Positions 8,275 through 17,584 of a stretch of 64,000 nucleotides of DNA are shown piece by piece (position 1 is the stretch's first letter; each line of letters starts with the position of its first letter). The notes under the pieces were generated by a model, which had not been told where the DNA came from, did not search any database, and was given only the letters and a program-made list of their open reading frames with translations. The DNA is from MA-ANB-1 sp965216445 (GTDB lineage: Bacteria; Actinomycetota; Acidimicrobiia; Spongiisociales; ZC4RG35): positions 1,364,001 through 1,428,000 of the forward strand of contig OZ244166.1 of assembly GCA_965216445.1 (NCBI GenBank). Direction: 5' to 3'. The translations under genes were made by a program, and so were the position numbers.

Positions 8275-9773
8275 CTAGTTCGTACCGTGCTGAGGGAAAC
8301 CGAGGTCGACGCCGCGATGAATAGGATCAGGCCAACGGCTGATCACGACTTTCTGTTTCGTATAGAAGTGAACGCCTTCGGGGCCATAGATGGCGTGTGA
8401 CCCGAATATCGAGTCCTTCCAGCCGCCAAAGCTGTAGAAGGCGAGAGGTACCGGGATTGGGACGTTGATACCCACCATCCCGACTTGAATCTCGTTTTGG
8501 AACTTGCGAGCCGTCCCACCATCGTTGGTGAAAACCGCAGTCCCGTTGCCGTATTGGTTTTCGTTGATCATCTTGATGGCGTCTTCGTAGTGGTCGGTCC
8601 GAACGACGGAGAGGACGGGTCCGAATATCTCATCTTGATAGATGCTCATCTCGGGAGTCACCTTGTCGAAGAGTGTTGGTCCCACGAAAAAGCCGTTTTC
8701 GTGGCCTGTTACCTTCAGCGAACGGCCATCCTCCAGAGAGAGGCCCCCTCACTCTGCCCAGCATCGACATACCCAACTACCTTTTCTTTGTGCTGAGCCG
8801 TCACCAACGGACCCATCTCGCTGCCTTCCTCCAGCGATGGGCCGACCTTTAGCTCTGCAATCCGTTCCTGGATTTTGGGTATGAGCCGGTCTGCCGCATC
8901 TCCGACGGTGGTGACCACCGAAATGGCCATGCAGCGTTCGCCTGCCGAGCCATACCCGGCCGATACAGCGCTGTCAGCAGCAAGATCCATATCAGCGTCG
9001 GGGAGCACGATCATGTGGTTCTTGGCTCCACCCAGAGCCTGAACTCGTTTGCCGCTCGCAGTCCCGGTTTCGTAGATGTATCTGGCGATCGGGGTTGATC
9101 CCACGAATGACACGGCCGCGATGTCGGGGTGATGCAGGATCGCATCCACTGCCACTTTGTCTCCGTGGACCACGTTGAACACCCCATCTGGCAGTCCAGC
9201 TTCGGCCAGCCATTCAGCTGCCAGTTGAGACGTCGACGGATCCTTTTCGGAAGGCTTGAGCACAAATGTGTTGCCACAGGCAATCGCAATCGGGTACATC
9301 CACATCGGCACCATCGCTGGAAAGTTGAAAGGAGTGATTCCCGCGACGACCCCAAGGGGCTGGCGAATTGTGTATGTGTCGACACTCGTGGAAACTTGTT
9401 CGGAGAAGTCGCCCTTCAGGAGATGGGCTATGTTGCAAGCGAACTCGATCACCTCGAGTCCGCGTTGGACTTCGCCCCTGGCGTCGTCGAGTGTCTTGCC
9501 GTGCTCCTCGCTCAGCGCCGTGGCCATGACGTCGCGACGGGAGGCGACAATTTCCCGATACGCGAACATTATGTTTTGCCTTCTGGTCAGAGCTGAGTCT
9601 CGCCAACTCTCAAACGCGCTTTTCGCACTCCGAACTGCAAGGTCGACAGTCTCTGAAGACGCAAAAGCCACCTCAGCGGACTGCTCACCCGTCGAAGGGT
9701 TGAAGACCGGACCGGTTCGTTCAGGATCGGCGGATACGGCCTGACCATCGATCCAATGGTTGATGAGCTTCAT
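8275..9773 (-). pseudogene. mmsA: CoA-acylating (methyl)malonate-semialdehyde dehydrogenase, broken by a frameshift
   Basis: Two consecutive frames together give one complete aldehyde dehydrogenase of about 499 codons. The first (9773 to 8715) has the family segments TPFNFPAMVPMWMYPIAIA, LGGAKNHMIVLPDAD and the catalytic Cys in GERCMAIS. The second (ending 8275) continues with GPTLFDKVTP, EIFGPVLSV, FTNDGG and YSFGGWKDS. The shift lies in a CT-rich stretch near 8735-8745; removing two bases or adding one would join the frames across LEDGRSLKVTGHENGFF. Intact MmsA converts malonate or methylmalonate semialdehyde to acetyl- or propionyl-CoA, the last step of this pathway. A sequencing or assembly error is a real alternative to inactivation. 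Confidence 0.85.
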
Positions 9774-11185
9774 CAGACCAGGTATTGGTTGGTGCCGCGA
9801 CGAAGGAATTCACCGTCACCGGGGGTCCCGAGATACTCGTCGCCGGCGATGATCGTCTTCCCTTTGGACATGACTAGATCGATCTTGCCCGTCAACTCGT
9901 AGCCTTCATATGCGGAGTAGTCGACATTCATGTGGTGGGTATCGACAGATATCAAGGTACGTCCCTTCGGGTCGAACACAACAATGTCTGCGTCCGAGCC
10001 CACCGCGATAGTTCCCTTCTTCGGGTACATGCCGAACATCTTGGCAGGTGTCGTCGCCACCACCTCGACGAATCGGTTGACCGAGAAGCGACCCTCGGCG
10101 ACTCCACCGTTGTAGATCAGTCCGAATCGGGGTTCGACTCCAGGCATACCGTTGGGGATCTTCGAGAAATCGTCCGCTCCGAGCTGCTTCTGCGTGCCGA
10201 AGTCGGGGTGATCACCCATGCAGAAGGGGCAATGGTCGGTGGAGACGACCTGAAGATCGTTGGTCCTCAGTCCGGTCCAAAGACGCTCTTGATGACCTTC
10301 AGCGGCGTCACGGAGTGGGGGAGAGGCCACGTACTTGGCGCCCTCAAAACCACCCTTCATGTCGTCTAGCGATAAGAAGAGGTACTGGGGACATGTCTCT
10401 GCGAAGACGTTCCGGCCTTCGTCGCGAGCCTGAATCACCTGGTCAAGGGCTTCTTTCGCGGACAGGTGCACGATGTAAAGAGGCACACCGGTCAGTTCCG
10501 CCAGCTTGATGGCCCGATGAGCCGCCTCCCCCTCGAGGATCGACTTGCGAACTATGCCGTGATAGATCGGGTCAGTCTCACCTCTTTGCAGTGCCTGTTC
10601 GACCAATACGTCAATGGCGATGCCGTTTTCGGCGTGCATACAAATGGTCGCCCCGATCTCTGCGCCCTTCTGCATCGCACGCAGAATCTCTCCGTCGTCG
10701 GAATAGAAGACCCCGGGATAGGCCATGAACATCTTGAAGCTGCTGACACCCTCATCGACCAGCATCTGCATTTCTTTGAGGGTCTGCTCGTTGATGTCAC
10801 CCGTGATCATGTGAAAGCCGTAGTCGATCGCACACTTGCCGGCAGCCTTGTCCATCCACGCCTCAAAGCCATCCATGGCAGACTCGCCTTTGGTCTGGAC
10901 GGCAAAGTCAACGATTGAAGTGGTGCCACCCCACGCTGCAGCCCGAGTGCCAGTTTCAAACGTGTCGGCAGCGTACGTTCCGCCGAACGGGAGCTCCATG
11001 TGAGTATGGACATCGATTCCGCCGGGCATGACCAGCTTGCCGCCCGCGTCGACTACCTCATCGGCTTCGACGGTGTGATCCCGCCCGAGTATGCCAACGA
11101 CCGTCCCACCGTCGATGAGCACATCGGCTTCCATGGTTTCTGTGGCAGTGATTACGGTGCCGCCTCTAATCAGCGTCTTGGTCAT
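9773..11185 (-). CDS. hydA: Dihydropyrimidinase (D-hydantoinase family)
   Basis: A 470-residue amidohydrolase with the metal motif GGIDVHTH (His60, His62), the lysine expected to be carboxylated in SSFKMFMAYPG (Lys151) and further metal ligands in CMHAEN and YIVHLS, plus the late STDHCPF segment. It opens the ring of dihydrouracil or dihydrothymine to the N-carbamoyl-beta-amino acid in the cytoplasm. It lies between the aminotransferase and the dehydrogenase, overlapping the latter by one base, so the genes are very likely co-transcribed. The length is normal for dihydropyrimidinases. Hydantoin as substrate is possible, but the neighbouring beta-ureidopropionase and aminotransferase favour pyrimidines. 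Confidence 0.93.
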   Translation of the reverse strand: MTKTLIRGGTVITATETMEADVLIDGGTVVGILGRDHTVEADEVVDAGGKLVMPGGIDVHTHMELPFGGTYAADTFETGTRAAAWGGTTSIVDFAVQTKGESAMDGFEAWMDKAAGKCAIDYGFHMITGDINEQTLKEMQMLVDEGVSSFKMFMAYPGVFYSDDGEILRAMQKGAEIGATICMHAENGIAIDVLVEQALQRGETDPIYHGIVRKSILEGEAAHRAIKLAELTGVPLYIVHLSAKEALDQVIQARDEGRNVFAETCPQYLFLSLDDMKGGFEGAKYVASPPLRDAAEGHQERLWTGLRTNDLQVVSTDHCPFCMGDHPDFGTQKQLGADDFSKIPNGMPGVEPRFGLIYNGGVAEGRFSVNRFVEVVATTPAKMFGMYPKKGTIAVGSDADIVVFDPKGRTLISVDTHHMNVDYSAYEGYELTGKIDLVMSKGKTIIAGDEYLGTPGDGEFLRRGTNQYLV

Positions 11186-11196
11186 TTCGTTTCCTC

Positions 11197-12489
11197 CTAG
11201 CCGGTTGCCTTGGCGATGGCATTCTCCAATAACTCGAGTCCTTCGTCCGCCTCTTCCTCAGTCACAGTCAGCGGTGGCGCAATACGCAGAGTGTTGCCGT
11301 ACAAGCCACCCTTTCCGATCAGTAGACCTTCTTGCTTGGCAGCCTCCATGACCTCGGCCGTAAGAGCAGCGTCAGGGGCTTTGCCTCCTGGCTCGACGAA
11401 CTCAACCCCGATCATCAGGCCTTTGCCCCGAACCTCACCGATCGTCGGGTAGCGAGTCTGCATATCGGTAATCCCCGATTTCAGTCTCTGACCAACCTTG
11501 TAGGCATTCGTTTGGAGGTCGTTCTCCAACAGGTAGTTCAAATTCGCCAGGGCACCGGCTGTTGAAAGCGGATTCCCTCCGAAGGTCGAGATTGAGTTTG
11601 CTGCGAGACAGTCGATGATCTCGGCGCGCCCGACCACACCGGCCATTGCCAGTCCGTTGCCTAGACCCTTGGCGAAAGTGAGCAGATCCGGAGTGATCCC
11701 GTGAGCCTGATAGCCCCAGAGATGCTCTCCCGTACGGCCCCATCCCGTTTGCACTTCGTCACTGATGAACAGTGCTTCTTGTTCGTCGAGGATTTCCTTC
11801 ATCGCTCCGAAGAACCCGTCAGGGGGAGTGGCGAACCCACCAACGCCCTGTATCGGCTCGGCGATCATCCCAGCCACGTTGCCGGCAACTGCGACATCCA
11901 GCAGATTGCGAAGGTCGTCAGCGCAAGCAGCGGTGAAGGCGTCGTCGGAAAGGTCGGCAAACGGGCTGCGGTACTTGTATGGCCCGTGCACGTAGACAGT
12001 GTGAAACGGCGTGAGTTGGGTCGCTGACCAGGCCTTTTGACCGGTGATGGCCACAGTCGAGTGCGACTTGCCGTGATAGCTTCCCCGCACGGCAACCACC
12101 TGATTCGATTGCCGATACTGAGTCATCATCATCAAGGCCGTGTCGTTCGCCTCGGTTCCCGAGTTGGTGAAGAAAACCTTGGCGTTGGGGATTCCGGATA
12201 GTTCTGCGATTCGCTCTGCGAGCTCGATCTGCGACTCGATCAGATACAGGGTCGAAGTGTGCAGCATCTTGTTCGCTTGCTCGCGAATGGCAGCGACCAC
12301 TTCAGGCACCTTGTATCCGGACATCGTGGTGAGAATGCCCCCGAAGAAGTCGAGGTACTCGTTCCCTTCCGCATCAACAACCCGACGTCCCTCGCCGTCG
12401 ACCAATGCAATGGGGTCCTTGTAGTAGAGCGCTAACCAGGAGGGAAGAACCTCCCGGTGTCGCGCAAGTAGATCGGAATGGACGGTCAA
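11197..12489 (-). CDS. Class III PLP-dependent aminotransferase (beta-alanine/pyruvate type)
   Basis: A 430-residue fold-type I class III aminotransferase: FFTNSGTEAND for the PLP phosphate, SYHGKSHST, ISDEVQTGWGRTG with the ring-binding Asp, and LLTFAKGLGNG carrying the Schiff-base Lys (about residue 270). It resembles the AGXT2-like branch. In this cluster it most likely moves the amino group of beta-alanine or beta-aminoisobutyrate to pyruvate or glyoxylate, giving malonate or methylmalonate semialdehyde for the adjacent dehydrogenase. Its start overlaps the end of the nitrilase gene by 4 nt, and 11 nt separate it from the dihydropyrimidinase gene. Confidence 0.9.
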   Translation of the reverse strand: MTVHSDLLARHREVLPSWLALYYKDPIALVDGEGRRVVDAEGNEYLDFFGGILTTMSGYKVPEVVAAIREQANKMLHTSTLYLIESQIELAERIAELSGIPNAKVFFTNSGTEANDTALMMMTQYRQSNQVVAVRGSYHGKSHSTVAITGQKAWSATQLTPFHTVYVHGPYKYRSPFADLSDDAFTAACADDLRNLLDVAVAGNVAGMIAEPIQGVGGFATPPDGFFGAMKEILDEQEALFISDEVQTGWGRTGEHLWGYQAHGITPDLLTFAKGLGNGLAMAGVVGRAEIIDCLAANSISTFGGNPLSTAGALANLNYLLENDLQTNAYKVGQRLKSGITDMQTRYPTIGEVRGKGLMIGVEFVEPGGKAPDAALTAEVMEAAKQEGLLIGKGGLYGNTLRIAPPLTVTEEEADEGLELLENAIAKATG

Positions 12490-13328
12490 GGAGCGACCAG
12501 TTCGTCATAGGCGTCAGGGCGTCGATCGCGGTAGAAGGCCCACTGCTTGCGAACCTCGTCTATCTCGTCGAGGTCGAGGTCCCGAACGACCAGTTCCTCG
12601 TCGGTGTCAGAGGCGGCCTCACCGACGATCTGGCCACGAGGGCCGACGAAGTAAGAGGAGCCATAGAAGTCGTTGTCTCCGTATTCCTCTTTTCCAACCC
12701 GGTTGATGGCGCCGACGAAGTACTCGTTAGCGACTGCAGCAGCCGGCTGTTCCAGATTCCACAGGTACATGGAGAGCCCGCGGCTAGTAGCACTGGGGTT
12801 GAACACGATCTTCGCACCGTTGAGTCCGAGTGCCCTCCAGCCTTCCGGGAAGTGGCGGTCGTAGCAAATGTAGACCCCGACCTTGCCAACGGCTGTATCG
12901 AAAACCGGATAGCCCCCGTTGCCGGGCCGGAAATAGAACTTCTCCCAGAATCCCTTCACGTGGGGAATGTGTTGCTTGCGGTATTTGCCCAGGTACGTCC
13001 CGTCCGCATCGATGACCGCGGCCGTGTTGTAGTAGAACCCGTCGTCTTCCTTCTCGAAGATCGGGACTACCAGGACCATGTTTGTTTCCTTGGCGAGATC
13101 CTGCATCAGTTTGGTGGTCTGGCCGTCGGGGATGGGCTCCGCATAGTCGAAGTGTTCGTTCTCCTGGACCTGGCAGAAGTACGGTCCATAGAAGATCTCC
13201 TGGAAGCACATCACTTGTGCTCCCTGCTTGGCCGCCTCGCGGGCATAGTCCGCGTTCTTCTTGATCATGGACTCTTTGTCACCAGTCCATTCGGTCTGGA
13301 CAATTGCGGCCCGAACGATATTGGCCAT
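12486..13328 (-). CDS. Nitrilase-superfamily N-carbamoyl-beta-alanine amidohydrolase (beta-ureidopropionase type)
   Basis: A 280-residue carbon-nitrogen hydrolase with the complete catalytic triad: Glu44 in CFQEIFYGPYF, Lys118 in KYRKQHIP and Cys155 in VGVYICYDRHFPEG. The branch is N-carbamoylputrescine amidase / beta-ureidopropionase-like. Next to a dihydropyrimidinase it should remove the carbamoyl group from N-carbamoyl-beta-alanine, releasing ammonia, CO2 and beta-alanine. It is the first enzyme gene of the block, separated from the transporter genes by a perfect 10-bp stem-loop (13389-13418), which may set different expression levels for transport and catabolic genes. Confidence 0.92.
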   Translation of the reverse strand: MANIVRAAIVQTEWTGDKESMIKKNADYAREAAKQGAQVMCFQEIFYGPYFCQVQENEHFDYAEPIPDGQTTKLMQDLAKETNMVLVVPIFEKEDDGFYYNTAAVIDADGTYLGKYRKQHIPHVKGFWEKFYFRPGNGGYPVFDTAVGKVGVYICYDRHFPEGWRALGLNGAKIVFNPSATSRGLSMYLWNLEQPAAAVANEYFVGAINRVGKEEYGDNDFYGSSYFVGPRGQIVGEAASDTDEELVVRDLDLDEIDEVRKQWAFYRDRRPDAYDELVAP

Positions 13329-13388
13329 TTGCGCTCCAATCCGCGAGGCAAGAGCCCCGCTTATTCACTCAAACTTAGCGATCATCGA

Positions 13389-13418
13389 CGTGTGGGAGCG
13401 AACGGTCACTCCCACACG
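13389..13418 (-). terminator. Strong stem-loop between transporter and catabolic genes
   Basis: A perfect 10-bp inverted repeat (CGTGTGGGAG / CTCCCACACG) with a 10-nt loop lies 11 nt after the binding-protein stop codon and about 60 nt before the nitrilase start. No T-run follows, so it may be a factor-dependent or weak terminator, or a 3'-end stabiliser of the abundant binding-protein mRNA. Confidence 0.55.
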
Positions 13419-13428
13419 TTGATATGGC

Positions 13429-14553
13429 TTATTCGCCCCCGGGCTGGAGTTCGATGGTCCTCCGCTCGTAAGACGATCCGTCGACATCGAGTCCTTCGGC
13501 TTCGAGAGCGTCGACCGCTGCCTGCGCCAGATCGGTTCGGAACGCATCGGAGTCGATTGTCACGCCTTGAAGCTCGGCGATCTGACCTGTTGCGATCTCA
13601 ACGGTCTGATCCCAGAGACTCTGATTCATAACACCGATTCCATTGGTGGCCGGGAAGATGAGACCAAGGATCTCATTGAGCTGCCACGCCTGGTGGCTCT
13701 CACCGAGGGTCGATCCATTGTCGAGCACGACACTCACACACTCATCGAAGTTGTCGAGACAGTGGATCCATCCACGGAAGGTGGCCTTCAGGAATCGCTC
13801 AGCGATGTCCTCATTGCCTTCCTCGGCAATCCAATCAGCATTGACCCAGACAGCGTCCTGGAGCATTGCGGTGCCTATCTCATTGAAGTCGATGACGTTG
13901 AGGTCCTCAGGCTGGTAGAGCTCACCCGTGTCAGGATTAACTGCTTCGAGCACCTGAGCGTACTCGTTGTAGATCATCGCCTCTGCGGCGTCGATTTCGC
14001 CGTTGAGCAGGGCGAGCATGTCGAAGTTCTGCCCGACCAGTTCAACGTCTTCGACCCCGAACTTCTCGATGGCTGCGGTGAGTTCGAACTCGTTTCCAAA
14101 GCCCCAGTTACCGACCCTCTTTCCGGCCCAATCTTCCGGTGACTCGATACCCGAGTCTGCAAACGACACTTCAAGCGTCCCGGACCTCTCAAACACCTGA
14201 GCGATGTTCACGATGTCGGCGCCCTGTTCTCGCGAAACCAATGCCTTTGGAACCCAGGCGAGACCGAACTCAGCACCCCCGGTGGCCAGGACAGTTTGGG
14301 GAACAATTTCCACCGCTCCCTCGAGGATCTCGACATTGAGGCACTCATCTTCATAGAAGCCGAGGTCCTTCGCTACGAAGTAGCCGGCGAATTGCGATTG
14401 GGCTACCCATTGCAACTGGACTCTTACGTCGTCGGTTTCTGTGCACTCTTCTGCCGTTCCGCCTCCCTCATCGTCACCACACGCGGTCAGCACGACCGCC
14501 ATGACGGTCAATAGGATCAATGCACGACGCCACGGCGTCTTGAGTCTCTTCAC
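13429..14553 (-). CDS. ABC transporter substrate-binding lipoprotein (NMT1/THI5-like)
   Basis: A 374-residue exported lipoprotein: Lys/Arg-rich start, hydrophobic core and lipobox LTAC at about residues 22-25, then an NMT1/THI5/SsuA-type periplasmic-binding fold (VQLQWVAQSQFAGYFVAKD, NWGFGNEFELTAA, ATFRGWIHCLD). NMT1-like binding proteins commonly carry pyrimidine-type ligands such as formylaminopyrimidine. Combined with the catabolic genes downstream, uptake of a pyrimidine, dihydropyrimidine or ureido-acid is the likely role. It follows the permease-ATPase-permease genes in the same orientation, 60 nt after the second permease. Confidence 0.9.
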   Translation of the reverse strand: MKRLKTPWRRALILLTVMAVVLTACGDDEGGGTAEECTETDDVRVQLQWVAQSQFAGYFVAKDLGFYEDECLNVEILEGAVEIVPQTVLATGGAEFGLAWVPKALVSREQGADIVNIAQVFERSGTLEVSFADSGIESPEDWAGKRVGNWGFGNEFELTAAIEKFGVEDVELVGQNFDMLALLNGEIDAAEAMIYNEYAQVLEAVNPDTGELYQPEDLNVIDFNEIGTAMLQDAVWVNADWIAEEGNEDIAERFLKATFRGWIHCLDNFDECVSVVLDNGSTLGESHQAWQLNEILGLIFPATNGIGVMNQSLWDQTVEIATGQIAELQGVTIDSDAFRTDLAQAAVDALEAEGLDVDGSSYERRTIELQPGGE

Positions 14554-14613
14554 GATTTCCTCCTTGGGGGTTAGGACCCGATCAAGAGTATCGACTTCGG
14601 TCTCAGCGTGTCG

Positions 14614-15459
14614 TCAGTTCGCGTCCGAGGCCCGATAAGAGACGTGCCAGGGCATGCTCAAACGCTCGGTGAGGAGAACGAGTCCGTAGAGAATGATCCC
14701 GACGGCGGAGGCAACGACGATCGCCGCCCACGCATCAGGAAACACGAACAGGTTGGCTTTGGTGATGATGTACTGGCCCAGAACATCCTGAGGTCCACCG
14801 AAGTATTCGGAAACGATTGCCACGATGATCGATAGCGTCGTGGCCACTTTTAGGGAGCTGAAGAAGTAGGGGAGCGCCTGGGGTATTCGCACCCGTCGGA
14901 AGATCTCACGTGGTGTTGCGGCATAAGAGCGCATCAGTTCGATTTCATCCGGGTCGACCTCGGTCAGGCCGCGGGCCGTGTTGATCATTACCGGGAAGAA
15001 GACAACGATCGCCACGGCGAACATCTTTGAAACCGGGCTGGTGATCGGGAACATATTGTTCAGGATTGGGGCGAGGGCGATGATCGGGATCGAGTTTGAG
15101 GCAATAGCGAATGGCATGATCCCCTCACGTGCCCCGACCCATCGGACGGTGATGAGGGCGACGATCACTGCCATGGGAACACCGATGGCCAACCCACCCA
15201 GGGCCTCGATCAAGGTATTGATCGTGACACTCGAGATTGTCGACCACTCAGCGATGAGGCGACTAACGATCTCAGACGGGGCGGGAAGGACGAACGACTC
15301 GACGTTGAACACCCTCACAAACCCTTCCCAAAACAGGATCCCGCCGACGAACAGTGCCAGGGCGGGCCCATACGACTTCAAACGCAGACTCAGGGCCGAT
15401 GGGGTCTTCGTACCAACCGGAAGGTCACCAGCGAGGGCGTCGATGGGCTCAATCCCCAT
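14614..15459 (-). CDS. ABC transporter permease (SsuC/TauC type)
   Basis: A 281-residue BPD-type permease with about six membrane helices and the EAA loop region around ELMRSYAATPREIFRRVRIP, the coupling segment contacting the ATPase. Its ATG lies inside the 3' end of the ATPase gene (11-nt overlap), so translation is coupled. It is one of two different permeases in the operon, suggesting a heterodimeric channel for the NMT1-like binding protein. Confidence 0.9.
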   Translation of the reverse strand: MGIEPIDALAGDLPVGTKTPSALSLRLKSYGPALALFVGGILFWEGFVRVFNVESFVLPAPSEIVSRLIAEWSTISSVTINTLIEALGGLAIGVPMAVIVALITVRWVGAREGIMPFAIASNSIPIIALAPILNNMFPITSPVSKMFAVAIVVFFPVMINTARGLTEVDPDEIELMRSYAATPREIFRRVRIPQALPYFFSSLKVATTLSIIVAIVSEYFGGPQDVLGQYIITKANLFVFPDAWAAIVVASAVGIILYGLVLLTERLSMPWHVSYRASDAN

Positions 15460-16234
15460 GGGAGACCCCGTCGCTGCGTAATGCCTCTCTGACCTCGGTA
15501 ACCATGTCGTAGTACTCGTCGGACTCCCGCGTATCTTCGGTTCGGGGGTAAGGAAGACCTGTCTCGATCACAGCGCTGATCCGACCTGGCCGCGCAGACA
15601 TGACTACCACCCTGGTAGAGAGGAACACCGCCTCGGGAATCGAGTGCGTCACGAATACCACAGTCGTGCCGGTCTCCTTCCAGATACGGAGAACCTCTTG
15701 CTGCATAAGCTCCCTGGTCATCTCGTCGAGAGCTCCGAATGGCTCATCCATCAGCAAGAGCGATGGCTTGAATGCCAGAGCACGTGCGATAGCAACCCGC
15801 TGCTGCATGCCTCCCGACAGCTGCCACGGATAGTGGTCAGTGAAGTCGGTCAATTGCACGAGGTTGAGCATGTCGGATGCGCGCGCAGAACGATCTTCGT
15901 GGTCCATGATCTCCAGTGGTAGCTCTACGTTCTTGGACACCGTCCTCCAATCGAGGAGGGTTGCTTTCTGGAACACAATGCCGTAATCCCGATCGAGTCG
16001 GGCCTGTTCGGGTTCTTTCCCATTGACTGCCAAGTCGCCCGATGTGGGTCGGGTCAAGTCGCCGATCAGGCGGAGCAGCGTGCTCTTCCCACACCCTGAG
16101 GGGCCGATGAGCGACACGAACTCACCTGGAGCGATATCGATATTTATGTCACTCAGAGCGTGGACCGCCTCAGGTCCGGTGCCAAACACTTTGGTCAGGT
16201 TCTGGGCCGATATCACCGAGTCAGGCTGATTCAT
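15449..16234 (-). CDS. ABC transporter ATP-binding protein (SsuB/TauB type)
   Basis: A 261-residue nitrate/sulfonate/taurine-type ATPase with Walker A GPSGCGKST, Q-loop VFQKATLLDW, signature LSGGMQQR, Walker B LLMDEPFGALD and the switch His in FVTHSIPEAV. I start it at ATG 16234, which overlaps the upstream permease stop as ATGA; the frame is open further upstream but that part is the permease gene in another frame. It energises the uptake system encoded by its neighbours. Confidence 0.93.
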   Translation of the reverse strand: MNQPDSVISAQNLTKVFGTGPEAVHALSDINIDIAPGEFVSLIGPSGCGKSTLLRLIGDLTRPTSGDLAVNGKEPEQARLDRDYGIVFQKATLLDWRTVSKNVELPLEIMDHEDRSARASDMLNLVQLTDFTDHYPWQLSGGMQQRVAIARALAFKPSLLLMDEPFGALDEMTRELMQQEVLRIWKETGTTVVFVTHSIPEAVFLSTRVVVMSARPGRISAVIETGLPYPRTEDTRESDEYYDMVTEVREALRSDGVSHGD

Positions 16235-17130
16235 AGTGCAGATCCAAGTCCAGGGTCGTAGTCGAGACGGTTGTCGGCAGCCACAATTCGCCGCTCGGCC
16301 AATACCACGGCACCGACAAACAGGATGCCGGCAAGGGCGGTCATTATGACTGTCGCATACAGCTTGACCGAGCGTGAACCGAATTGAGACGAGAAAGTGA
16401 GAAGCGCTCGTCCCAGTCCGTCGCTGAACCCGGCAGGAAGTTCGCCAATCAGAGCACCGATGACACTTGCGGTCGCCGAGACCTTTAGCGCAGTGAAAAT
16501 GTACGGAAGAGCGGCAGGCACCTGTAGCTTCCAAAGAACTTCAGAAGGCTTGGCTGCGTACGACCGCATCATCTCCATGGCGTTCGCATCGGGAGAACGT
16601 AGCCCGCGGAGGGTGTTGATGGCTACTGGAAAAAAGGTGAGATAGGTCGAGATCACTGCGACCGTCAGCCATTGCGGGAATCCTGCCCGCCCACCCCAGA
16701 CCACGACCATCGGGGCAATTGCGATGATCGGGACGGTTTGGCTTGCAACTACGTAAGGCATGAATGCCCGTTCCATCAGCGTCGACCTGACGAACATGAC
16801 ACTCAGTCCAAACCCGAAGAGACCGCCAATGATGAATCCGGCCAGGGCCTCTCGCAGCGTGAATAGAGCTCTCGAGGTCAGATCCACGATCAGGAGCGGG
16901 CTCCCATCTCTTCGACTGACCGGACGAAACAGTTCGGTGACCATGTCCCACACGTGCGGCATCGTCGTGTTGTCCGGGCGAACGGGCCTGATCCATCCCA
17001 ATTGTTGCCATACGAACTTGTAACCCTCCCAGAGAACTACGAGTACAGCGAGGACCACCAGAATCGAGACAATCTGCCTGGTCCGAGCGTTGCGGACTCT
17101 GGTTTGATCGGTAGTCGTCCGGACGCTCAT
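16231..17130 (-). CDS. ABC transporter permease (SsuC/TauC type), first gene of the uptake operon
   Basis: A BPD-type permease of about 299 residues with the EAA-like loop around EMMRSYAAKPSEVLWKLQVP and about six membrane helices. An upstream ATG at 17181 exists, but the residues before MSVRTTTDQ look non-coding, so 17130 is preferred. It is related to, but clearly different from, the second permease of the operon. It is the most upstream gene of the block, so the operon promoter should lie in the roughly 70-bp divergent region before 17204. Confidence 0.9.
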   Translation of the reverse strand: MSVRTTTDQTRVRNARTRQIVSILVVLAVLVVLWEGYKFVWQQLGWIRPVRPDNTTMPHVWDMVTELFRPVSRRDGSPLLIVDLTSRALFTLREALAGFIIGGLFGFGLSVMFVRSTLMERAFMPYVVASQTVPIIAIAPMVVVWGGRAGFPQWLTVAVISTYLTFFPVAINTLRGLRSPDANAMEMMRSYAAKPSEVLWKLQVPAALPYIFTALKVSATASVIGALIGELPAGFSDGLGRALLTFSSQFGSRSVKLYATVIMTALAGILFVGAVVLAERRIVAADNRLDYDPGLGSAL

Positions 17131-17191
17131 GGCGTGCGACTCTAACGGCGGATGGCAACACAAGCCCGCCCAAGCGCTCAAGTTGGAGGGT

Positions 17192-17197
17192 TAAGGT
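17192..17197 (+). promoter_or_regulatory. Leaderless-type -10 box before the 17204 gene
   Basis: TAAGGT followed by 6 nt and then ATG. The spacing fits an actinobacterial leaderless promoter in which the start codon is the transcript 5' end. Confidence 0.45.
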
Positions 17198-17203
17198 CTT
17201 CAG

Positions 17204-17584
17204 ATGGAAATGGCAGCGATTGTCGCGACTCTGTTGCTGGCCGTCTTGGCATTGTTCCAGACTGCTCTGGCACTTGGAGCTCCATGGGGTGCTGCATCTT
17301 GGGGTGGGCGCCACGAAGGGGTACTGCCATGGGCGTACCGGGTGGCCAGTGGAATGGTGGCGATTCTCTTCTACCCCGTTGTGGCCTTGGCTCTGCTCAA
17401 TTCTGCCGGGATTGTGGGATCAGATGAACCGGCAGTTGGTTCCGGTGGACTTTGGTTCCTGACAGTCCTCTTTGCTCTCAGTGCGTTGGCCAACTTCATT
17501 TCGGAGTCGTCGGTGGAGCGACGTTGGGGACCGGTTGCTGCAGTCGTTGCCGTGTGTTGCGGCGTAGTCGCGGCGACCGCGTAG
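17204..17584 (+). CDS. Four-helix membrane protein of unknown function
   Basis: A 126-residue hydrophobic protein with four predicted membrane segments and short loops; the first loop carries GAPWGAASWGGRHEG. Proteins with this pattern are common in actinobacteria but have no assigned function that I know. It is preceded by a leaderless-type promoter box and followed immediately by another small gene, probably in the same transcript. Confidence 0.7.
   Translation: MEMAAIVATLLLAVLALFQTALALGAPWGAASWGGRHEGVLPWAYRVASGMVAILFYPVVALALLNSAGIVGSDEPAVGSGGLWFLTVLFALSALANFISESSVERRWGPVAAVVAVCCGVVAATA

Noticed and set aside
12405..13631. Plus-strand 408-aa frame
   Set aside because: Lies opposite the nitrilase gene with its full catalytic triad; its own translation has no domain pattern.
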